Source: Streptomyces sp. Ag109_O5-10 (GTDB taxonomy: Bacteria > Actinomycetota > Actinomycetes > Streptomycetales > Streptomycetaceae). Taken from it: a DNA stretch of 64,000 nucleotides. A program made the position numbers and the translations under genes. The stretch lies in the NCBI RefSeq assembly GCF_900105755.1, contig NZ_FNTQ01000001.1:7998001-8062000 (forward strand), written 5' to 3'. This document shows, in pieces, positions 57,732-64,000 of the stretch (positions are counted from its first letter, which is position 1; each line of letters begins with the position of its first letter). A model generated the notes under the pieces. That model was given only the letters and a program-made list of their open reading frames with translations, did no database searches and had not been told where the DNA came from.

Positions 57732-58820
57732 TCAGCCGGTCGGTCCTGCCGGCGTCGTGGTGGTCTTGAAGCCCTCCGTCTTGTTGGCCTGGACGGCGAA
57801 GTCGTTGGTGAACGTCTTGCTGAGGTCCACCGAGCCCTTCACGTTGCCGACGAGCTGCTCCGTGGCCAGGGAGGTCTTCGGACCGCCGGCCGGCATGATG
57901 CCGTCCGGAAGGAACTGGCCCTTGTCCTCGGTCAGGGCGGTGATGTAGTCGGCCTTGGTCACCAGCTGGTTCGAGACGAACGACACCGGCAGCTTGTTCG
58001 CGATGTCGGCCGCGCTGTGCGAGTTGATCCAGTGCATGGTGGCGACCAGCGCGTCGACGACCTTCTGCACCGTGTCCTTGTGCGCGTCCACCCAGTCGGT
58101 GCGGGCGAGCACACTGGCCGCGGGGTAGGCACCGCCCATCGCCGCCGTGGCGCCCTGCGTGGTGGCCAGGTCGATCGCGGAGGTGCCGACGCCCTTCTTC
58201 TGGATCGCGGCGACCGTCGGCTGCGTCGTCATCACGCAGTCGACCTTGCCGTTCTGCAGCGCGGCGATGGCGGTGGAACCCGCACCGACCCCGATCCGGT
58301 GGAACTGACTCGTCTTGACGCCCTTCTTGGCGGCCAGGAACTGGGTGAGCGTGTCGGTGCCCGAGCCCAGGTCGGTGACGCCCAGGGTCTTGCCCTTGAA
58401 GTCGGCGCCCGAGGTGACGCCCGACTTCTTGGTGCACATCTCCCGCTCGCCCGGCGCGCCGGACAGCTGGACGACGTCCTCGACCGCCTTGCCCTTCGCC
58501 TGGAACTCGATCGTGTGGTTGTACCAGGCACCCGCCATGTCGACCTGCCCCGAGGCCATGGCTTCCTCGGCGCCGACACCGCCGTCCTGCTCGGTGCTGA
58601 GCTGGACGTCGACGCCGTACTTCTTGTAGAAGCCGAGGTTCTGGGCGAGCTGGTAGGGCAGGTAGATCTGCTTGTCTATGCCGCCGACCATGAGCTTGAC
58701 GGTCGGTGTGCCGCCGCTGCTCGCGGTGGTGCTGCCGGAGTTGCTCGAACAGGCGCTGACCGCGCCGAGGGCGAGAACGGCGAGGAGAGACGCGGCAACG
58801 GTGGCGGGTCGTCTGGACAT
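57732..58820 (-). CDS. ABC transporter substrate-binding lipoprotein (NMT1/SsuA/TauA type)
   Basis: This lipoprotein of about 362 residues has a signal peptide and lipobox (AVLALGAVSAC, lipid Cys near residue 24). An NMT1-like periplasmic-binding fold follows (TVKLMVGGIDKQIYLPYQLA then LAQNLGFYKKYGVDVQL, GQVDMAGAWYNHTIEF). SsuA, TauA and THI5-type proteins bind sulfonates, taurine, nitrate or pyrimidine-like ligands. The sequence alone does not say which. It is the third gene, after the ATPase and permease genes, in a leftward import operon. Confidence 0.9.
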   Translation of the reverse strand: MSRRPATVAASLLAVLALGAVSACSSNSGSTTASSGGTPTVKLMVGGIDKQIYLPYQLAQNLGFYKKYGVDVQLSTEQDGGVGAEEAMASGQVDMAGAWYNHTIEFQAKGKAVEDVVQLSGAPGEREMCTKKSGVTSGADFKGKTLGVTDLGSGTDTLTQFLAAKKGVKTSQFHRIGVGAGSTAIAALQNGKVDCVMTTQPTVAAIQKKGVGTSAIDLATTQGATAAMGGAYPAASVLARTDWVDAHKDTVQKVVDALVATMHWINSHSAADIANKLPVSFVSNQLVTKADYITALTEDKGQFLPDGIMPAGGPKTSLATEQLVGNVKGSVDLSKTFTNDFAVQANKTEGFKTTTTPAGPTG

Positions 58821-58881
58821 GGCTGGCCACATTCCTTTTCTGAGGTCGGACAGGGGAGAACGGGGGAAGGGAAGGGAGGAG

Positions 58882-59763
58882 TCAGAGGGCGTTCGACGCC
58901 TCGGAAGGGGCCGGCGGACGCCAGGACAGCAGCCGGCGTTCGAGCTTGCCGATCACCCACTCGGCGCCGAGCACGATGACCGAGATGACGAGCATCGTCG
59001 CGAACACCCCGTTGGGGTCGAAGTTGTTCTGCGCGGTCTTGATGACCAGGCCCAGGCCGCTCTGCGCGCCGAGCACCTCGCCGACCAGCGCGCCGACGAT
59101 GGCGAAACCGAAGGCGCTGTGCAGGCTGGCGATGATCCACGTGAGCGCGGAGGGCACGGTGACGTGCCGGATGATCTGCAGCTGGGAGGCGCCGAGCACC
59201 CTGGCGTTGGCGAGGATGTTGCGGTCGACCTCGCGCACGCCCTGGAAGGCGTTGAAGAACACGATGAAGAACACCAGCACCGCGGCGAGCAGGATCTTCG
59301 GCAGCACGCCGATGCCGAACGCGACGATGAAGATCGAGCCGAGGACGATCCGTGGGATCGCGTTGACCATCTTGATGTAGGGGCCGAGGACGTCGGCGAG
59401 GAAGCGGCTCTGGCCCAGCGCGACACCGAACACCACACCGGCGACGGCCCCGACGGCGAAGCCGGCGAGTGCCTCCTGGATCGTCGTCCAGATGTTCGCG
59501 TAGAAGGACCCGAACTCGGTGCCGTGCCGGAAGAGGTCGACCAGCCGCTTGGCGATACCGGAGGGCTGCCCGAAGAAGAACGGGTCGACGATTCCCCAGG
59601 TGGTGAACGCCTGCCAGCCTCCGACGACCAGGACCGCGAGGCCGACGCGGCCGGCCCAGACCTGGGCGGCGCGGCGCCGACGAGCGCGTCTGGCGAGGGC
59701 TCCGGCCGAGACAGGGGCGCCGCCCTCGACGGGAGCGGGGGAAACTGCGGACGCCGTGCTCAT
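58882..59763 (-). CDS. ABC transporter permease (SsuC/TauC type)
   Basis: This 293-residue permease has about six transmembrane segments (VWAGRVGLAVLVVGGWQAFT, ALAGFAVGAVAGVVFGVALG, ILLAAVLVFFIVFFNAFQGV, FATMLVISVIVLGAEWVIG). The EAA loop is recognisable in ARVLGASQLQIIRHVTVPSA. It belongs to the BPD transport permease family of nitrate/sulfonate/taurine systems. Its ATG overlaps the ATPase stop (ATGA). Confidence 0.92.
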   Translation of the reverse strand: MSTASAVSPAPVEGGAPVSAGALARRARRRRAAQVWAGRVGLAVLVVGGWQAFTTWGIVDPFFFGQPSGIAKRLVDLFRHGTEFGSFYANIWTTIQEALAGFAVGAVAGVVFGVALGQSRFLADVLGPYIKMVNAIPRIVLGSIFIVAFGIGVLPKILLAAVLVFFIVFFNAFQGVREVDRNILANARVLGASQLQIIRHVTVPSALTWIIASLHSAFGFAIVGALVGEVLGAQSGLGLVIKTAQNNFDPNGVFATMLVISVIVLGAEWVIGKLERRLLSWRPPAPSEASNAL

Positions 59764-60620
59764 GCCGTACCTCCTGCGGTGCGTGCGTAGGCGCGCTCCA
59801 CCTCCTCGCGCAGCGAGTCCCAGATCTGGTGCTGAAGTTCGATGAAGCGGGGCTGGAAGCGGATCTCCTGGACCGAGCCGCGCGGGCGCGGCAGGTCGAT
59901 GTCGAAGACCGCCTTGACCGAGCCGGGGCTGGATGTCATGACGACGACCCGGTCGGCGAGCGCCACGGCCTCGTCGAGGTCGTGGGTGATGAAGATGACC
60001 GACGGGCGGATCTGCTCCCACAGGCCGAGCAGCTCGGTGGACATGATCGCCTTGGTCTGCACGTCCAGGGCGCCGAACGGCTCGTCCATGATCAGGATCC
60101 GGGGTTCGTTGATCAGCGCCGCGGCCATCGCCACGCGCTTGCGCATACCGCCGGAGAGCTGGTGCGGATAGCGGTCCTCGAACCCCGCGAGGCCCACCCG
60201 GCGCAGCCAGTCGCGTGCCGATGCCTGGGCCTGCTGCTTGGGTACTCTGCGGAAGACGGGGCCCATCAGGACGTTGCCGAGCACGGTCTTCCAGGGCAGC
60301 AGCGCGTCGGCCTGGAACATGAAGCTGACGCCGTCGGTGACGCCGTCCACCTCACGGCCGCCGACCTTGACGGAGCCCTCGCTGGGCCGGTCGAGGCCGG
60401 AAACCATGCCCAGCGTCGTGGACTTGCCACAGCCGGTCGGGCCCACCACCGCGCAGAACTGGCCGGGCTCCACGGTGAACGAGACGTCCTGCAGCGCCGT
60501 GAACACCTCACCGGCGGGAGTCAGAAATCGTTTGGTGAGCCCGGAGATCTCGACTCGCGCGCTGTCCTGGCCGGCTTTCCCGGCGACCGGACTCACCGCG
60601 GCATCGTTTCGCGAAGCCAT
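59760..60620 (-). CDS. ABC transporter ATP-binding protein (SsuB/TauB type)
   Basis: This 286-residue ATPase has Walker A VVGPTGCGKSTTLG, the Q-loop FMFQADALLPWKTVLGN, the signature LSGGMRKRVAMAAAL, Walker B ILIMDEPFGALD and the H-loop FITHDLDEAVALAD. Close homologues serve nitrate, sulfonate, taurine or aliphatic amine import. The ATG follows AAGGAG. It is the first gene of the import operon and is divergent from the sensor kinase gene at 60879, which probably senses the same or a related ligand. Confidence 0.93.
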   Translation of the reverse strand: MASRNDAAVSPVAGKAGQDSARVEISGLTKRFLTPAGEVFTALQDVSFTVEPGQFCAVVGPTGCGKSTTLGMVSGLDRPSEGSVKVGGREVDGVTDGVSFMFQADALLPWKTVLGNVLMGPVFRRVPKQQAQASARDWLRRVGLAGFEDRYPHQLSGGMRKRVAMAAALINEPRILIMDEPFGALDVQTKAIMSTELLGLWEQIRPSVIFITHDLDEAVALADRVVVMTSSPGSVKAVFDIDLPRPRGSVQEIRFQPRFIELQHQIWDSLREEVERAYARTAGGTA

Positions 60621-60878
60621 CTGGGTTTGTCTCCTTCCTGACCTCGGGGGTCGAACCTCGGGGGTCGAGGAAGGCAGACGCTAGGGGCCGCCCGGTGTTA
60701 CGTCGCTGTTTCATCCGTATCTCGCGTAAGCCGTGTTAGCCGGACTTCTGCTCGTTCTGCTCAGCGATCCGGGGGTGGGCAGCGGGCCGGGGCCGGGGGC
60801 ACAATCACGCCACCACGGGTACGGTGCACAGGCCGCGCCCGGCGGGCGTACGACAGGCGAGAGACACGAGGGACACTG

Positions 60879-62573
60879 GTGAAACCGATCCGTATCCCGG
60901 TCGGACGTGGCGGGAGGGGGCGGCTCTCCGCGCGGATTCTGGCCAATCAGCTGGCCATCCTGGCGCTGACCGGGCTGATCGGTTTCGTGCTGTTCGCCTT
61001 CGCGCAGCGGGGCGAGATCGACCGCGCCTACGAGCAGCGGGCGCTGGACATCGCGCAGACCACGGCCGCCGACCCGCAGATCCGGCAGGCCATGGAGTAC
61101 GGGGGCGGCGGCGACGTGGTGCAGACCGTGGCCCAGCGGATCCGCAGGGCGTCGGGAGCGTCGTACGTGGTCGTGCTCGACCTGCGCGGCATCCGCCACT
61201 CCCATCCCGACCCGGCGCTGGTCGGCGAACCGACGGGTGATCCGATCGTGGTGCTGGACGGCAAGCCGCACGTCGGCACCGACCAGGGCGCGACCGGGCG
61301 GTCCGCCAACGGCAAGGCTCCGCTGCGCGGGCCCACCGGCAAGCTGGTCGGCGAGGTGTCCGCCGGCATCCCCGAGCAGTACGTGCTGGGCGAGCTGTGG
61401 CACGAGCTGCCGACCTTCGGCCTGTACAGTGCCATCGCCGTCGCGCTCGGCTCGGCGGCCGCGTTCCTGCTGGCCGGGCGGCTCAAGCGGACGACGTTCG
61501 GACTGGAGCTGGAGGAGATCGCCGGGTTGCTGCAGGACCGCGAGGCGATGCTGCACGGCATCCGTGAGGGAGTCGTCGCCTTCGATCCGGAGGGCAGGAT
61601 CACGGTCGTCAACGACGAGGCCCGCGACCTGCTCGGCCTGGGCACCGCGCTCGGCAGCACGCTGGCGGAGGTGCTGCCGGACGGGCGGCTGCGCCGCGCC
61701 CTGGACGGCACCCTGACCGGGAGTGACATCAGCGTGCTCACCGACGACCACTGCCTGGTCGTCAACCGGATGCCGGTGGCCCTGCACGGCCGTGAGCTGG
61801 GCGCCGTGGTCACCGTGCGCGACCGCACCGAGCTCATCGGGCTGCTGCGCGAGCTGGACTCGGTGCGCGGGCTCACCGACGCGCTGCGCGCCCAGCAGCA
61901 CGAGTTCACCAACCGGATGCACACGGTGGCCGGCCTGCTGGACATCGGCGACCACGGCGCCGCCTACGAGTTCGCCGTCGAGACGGCCGGCGCCGAGCAG
62001 GCGCTGACCGAGTCCGTCCGGGAACGGGTCGGCAACCCGCTGCTCGTGGGACTGATCGTCGCCAAGACCACGGTGGCCGCGGAACGCGGGGTGCGGATCG
62101 TCCTCAGCGACGACTCCGCCCTGGGCGAGGACCCGCCGCATCTGCGCCGGCTGCTGACCATCGTCGGCAACCTGCTGGACAACGCGATCGACGCGTCGAC
62201 GAACGCACCGGCGCGGCCGAGCGGCTGTGAGGTGCGGTTGTCGCTGATCGAGGCCGTCGACGTGGTGCGGGTGGAGGTGGCCGACACCGGGCCGGGCATT
62301 CCGCCGGGCGCCACCGAGTCGATCTTCGAGGACGGCTGGTCGACCCGTCCGGACCGGGGCACCGCGCGGCGCGGCCTGGGACTCGCCCTCGTCCACCGGC
62401 TGGTGCAGCGGCACGGCGGCACGATCACGGTCAGCGAGGGGCCGGGCGCGGTCTTCACCGTGACGCTGCCCGTGCCCGACACAGCCCCCGCCCCGCGGGG
62501 CGCCCTGTTCACCACGGCTCTGCCGGTGCCGGTGGGCGCGCCGGAAGGCATCGCGGGAGGTGACCGCTGGTGA
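60879..62573 (+). CDS. Sensor histidine kinase, CitA/DcuS family
   Basis: This 564-residue membrane kinase has a first transmembrane segment (ILANQLAILALTGLIGFVLF), an extracellular PAS-like/PDC sensor (about 40-175), and a second segment (LYSAIAVALGSAAAFLLAG). A cytoplasmic PAS follows (LQDREAMLHGIREGVVAFDP). The SPOB-like H-box is RAQQHEFTNRMHTVAGLL, followed by the HATPase domain (IVGNLLDNAID, VADTGPGIP, RGLGLALVHRLV). The CitA/DcuS class senses small carboxylates outside the cell. The GTG start follows GAGGGACACTG. It is coupled to the response regulator by a GTGA overlap. Confidence 0.93.
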   Translation: MKPIRIPVGRGGRGRLSARILANQLAILALTGLIGFVLFAFAQRGEIDRAYEQRALDIAQTTAADPQIRQAMEYGGGGDVVQTVAQRIRRASGASYVVVLDLRGIRHSHPDPALVGEPTGDPIVVLDGKPHVGTDQGATGRSANGKAPLRGPTGKLVGEVSAGIPEQYVLGELWHELPTFGLYSAIAVALGSAAAFLLAGRLKRTTFGLELEEIAGLLQDREAMLHGIREGVVAFDPEGRITVVNDEARDLLGLGTALGSTLAEVLPDGRLRRALDGTLTGSDISVLTDDHCLVVNRMPVALHGRELGAVVTVRDRTELIGLLRELDSVRGLTDALRAQQHEFTNRMHTVAGLLDIGDHGAAYEFAVETAGAEQALTESVRERVGNPLLVGLIVAKTTVAAERGVRIVLSDDSALGEDPPHLRRLLTIVGNLLDNAIDASTNAPARPSGCEVRLSLIEAVDVVRVEVADTGPGIPPGATESIFEDGWSTRPDRGTARRGLGLALVHRLVQRHGGTITVSEGPGAVFTVTLPVPDTAPAPRGALFTTALPVPVGAPEGIAGGDRW

Positions 62574-63259
62574 TCCGGACCCTGGTGGTGGACGACGACT
62601 TCCGGGTCAGCCGCATCCACTGCGACTACGCGTCCCGCGTCAGGGGCTTCGAGGTGGTCGGCCAGGCGGCGACCGTGGACGCGGCGCTCGACGCGGTGCG
62701 CACCCTCCACCCGGACCTGCTGCTGCTCGACATCTTCCTGCCCGACGGCAGCGGACTCGACGTCCTGCGCCGCCTGAGCGGAGACGAGGGCGGCGACCGG
62801 CCCGACGCCATCATGATCACCGCCGACCGGGACATCACCTCGGTACGGACCGCGATGAAACTGGGCGCTGTCGGCTACCTGGTCAAACCCTTCGGCGCGC
62901 CCGACCTCGCCGAACGGCTCACCGCCTACCGCGAGCTCCAGCACCGCATGGACGCCCTCGGTACCGTCCCGGAGACCGACCAGGCCGACGTGGACGCCCT
63001 GTTCAGCGCCGCCCGCCCGCCGGCCGTGCCCCGCGTCCCCGCCAAGGGCCACTCGGCGCCTACCCTCGCCCTGCTGCACCAGACCCTGCGCACCACGCGC
63101 GACGCCCTGTCGGCCGCGGAGGCAGCCGAACGCACCGGGGTCTCCCGTGCCACGGCCCAGCGCTATCTCTCCTACCTCGTCAAGGAGGGCATGGTCCGGC
63201 TGGAACTGCGCTACGGAGCCACCGGACGCCCCGAGCACCGTTACCGCGCCGCGCACTGA
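62570..63259 (+). CDS. Response regulator, CitB/DcuR family
   Basis: This 229-residue response regulator has a receiver domain with the acidic pair RTLVVDDDFRVSRIHCDY and the phospho-acceptor aspartate in LLLLDIFLPDGSGLDVL (near residue 54). The lysine is in VGYLVKPFGAPDL. The C-terminal DNA-binding part has AEAAERTGVSRATAQRYLSY, an HTH of the DcuR/CitB type. It starts with GTG overlapping the kinase stop. Its likely targets are the divergent import operon or a carboxylate transporter elsewhere. Confidence 0.93.
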   Translation: MIRTLVVDDDFRVSRIHCDYASRVRGFEVVGQAATVDAALDAVRTLHPDLLLLDIFLPDGSGLDVLRRLSGDEGGDRPDAIMITADRDITSVRTAMKLGAVGYLVKPFGAPDLAERLTAYRELQHRMDALGTVPETDQADVDALFSAARPPAVPRVPAKGHSAPTLALLHQTLRTTRDALSAAEAAERTGVSRATAQRYLSYLVKEGMVRLELRYGATGRPEHRYRAAH

Positions 63260-63383
63260 GCCGGTCAGGACAGGGCGGCGGGAGTGAGCGCCGGGCGCGT
63301 GTCGGTGGCGCTGGGCGGCGGCCTCCCACTCGTGGACCCGGGCGAAGACAGCCGCCTCCGCGCCGCCCGGGGAACTTCTTCGG
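63260..63383. other. Short intergenic region
   Basis: These 124 bases lie between the convergent response regulator and metallophosphoesterase genes. No clear hairpin or gene is visible. Confidence 0.4.
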
Positions 63384-64000
63384 CTACGCCGACGTGGTCG
63401 GGTGCGGGGAGCGGAGTACGAGCAGGGTGATCTCGCTGGGGGCGAAGACGCGGAACGGCGGCCCCCAGAAGCCGGTGCCGCGGCTGGTGTAGAGGAGAGT
63501 GCGGGCGCCGTGCCGGCTCAGGCCGGCGAGGGCGGGCTGGTCGAGGCGGACCAGGTGGTGGAAGGGCCAGATCTGGCCGCCGTGGGTGTGGCCGGAGAGC
63601 TGGAGATCGACGCCGGCGGCTGCCGCCCGGTCGACGAACTTGGGCTGGTGGGCCAGGAGCAGGACGGGCAGGTCGGGGTCGGCGCCGTCCAGGGCTCCGG
63701 CGAGGTGGGCGCGGTGGCCGGCCAGGCCGGAGGACTCGGCGGTGACGTCGTCCACGCCGGCGACCACGAGGGTGTCGCCGCCGCGTTCGAGCAGCAGGTG
63801 GCGGTTGCGCAGCGGCTCCCAGCCCAGCTCGTCCATCAGGTCGACCCAGCCCTGGGCCTCGCTGTAGTACTCGTGGTTGCCGGTGACGTAGACCCGGGCC
63901 CGGGTGGCCCGCACGGTACCGAGGGGGGCGGCCTGGGCGCGGCGGCGGTCGGCCGTGCCGTCCGCGATGTCGCCGGTGTGGCAGACCACGTCGGCGTCCA
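63384..64000 (-). CDS. Metallophosphoesterase (calcineurin-like), partial
   Basis: The leftward frame runs off the right edge, so the N-terminal membrane or signal part and the first metal motif (DxH) are outside. Visible motifs are VCHTGDIADG (GDx), VTGNHEYYSE (GNHE), LLAHQP and QLSGHTHGGQIWPF (GHxH), together nearly the full metal-binding set of the family. The protein resembles the YkuE/YaeI-like group. The visible part is about 205 residues. Confidence 0.9.
   Translation of the reverse strand, partial: DADVVCHTGDIADGTADRRRAQAAPLGTVRATRARVYVTGNHEYYSEAQGWVDLMDELGWEPLRNRHLLLERGGDTLVVAGVDDVTAESSGLAGHRAHLAGALDGADPDLPVLLLAHQPKFVDRAAAAGVDLQLSGHTHGGQIWPFHHLVRLDQPALAGLSRHGARTLLYTSRGTGFWGPPFRVFAPSEITLLVLRSPHPTTSA

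Overview
This is a 64 kb stretch of chromosome from a Streptomyces (or a very close actinomycete relative). The DNA is very GC-rich, with strong third-position GC bias, frequent GTG and TTG starts and ATGA/GTGA stop-start overlaps. The gene families are typical streptomycete ones: DUF397/XRE pairs, LuxR and ROK regulators, a Lit/Crt carotenoid locus, and a ydaO-type riboswitch in front of a secreted C40 peptidase. From memory, the order purB, bio genes, urease and secreted tripeptidyl aminopeptidase resembles part of the S. coelicolor chromosome, but I could not check this.

Layout. 1-15.5 kb is housekeeping: a partial DUF885 peptidase, an Lrp regulator divergent from a trans-sulfuration PLP enzyme, an ACT-GNAT protein, an alpha/beta hydrolase, a GntR regulator with a readable promoter and operator, a ROK regulator, purB-mug, DUF4326, an SGNH hydrolase, a CNNM/CorC-like membrane pair and a GNAT. 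15.6-31.9 kb is a light-response and carotenoid block: MarR regulator, MMPL transporter, LitS-like ECF sigma factor, LitR-like MerR regulator, photolyase, and two divergent carotenoid operons (crtEIBV leftward, crtY-crtT-crtU rightward). crtT carries an apparent one-base deletion. The block ends in a three-copy tandem repeat of about 123 bp.

32-39.9 kb holds a two-gene FtsX-type ABC exporter, a small RHH-antitoxin/Fic-like pair with a palindromic operator, a methyltransferase, and a secreted lipase divergent from a LuxR regulator. 40-44.5 kb is biotin synthesis (bioBAD and divergent bioF). 44.6-49 kb holds DUF397/XRE/HATPase genes, a riboswitch-controlled C40 peptidase, a ClpP-like protein lacking the usual catalytic histidine, and an orphan Phd/YefM antitoxin. 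49.2-53.9 kb is the urease operon ureABCFGD. 54-64 kb holds a secreted aminopeptidase, a PlsC-like acyltransferase, a decayed region with remnants of an ABC permease and a response regulator, an SsuABC/TauABC-like import operon divergent from a CitAB/DcuSR-like two-component system, and a partial metallophosphoesterase.

How the genes work together. The most interesting signal is GCATCCG-N17-GAAG. I found it four times, each time intergenic and pointing at a gene start: crtE, crtY, the photolyase and the MMPL transporter. I read it as the promoter of the neighbouring LitS-like sigma factor, which would put the transporter in the light regulon. A palindrome just downstream of the transporter copy could let the adjacent MarR protein add repression. 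Upstream of litS, a core is repeated at an 11-bp period, as expected for a CarH/LitR-type operator. Together these suggest a cascade of LitR to LitS to carotenoids, photolyase and an exporter.
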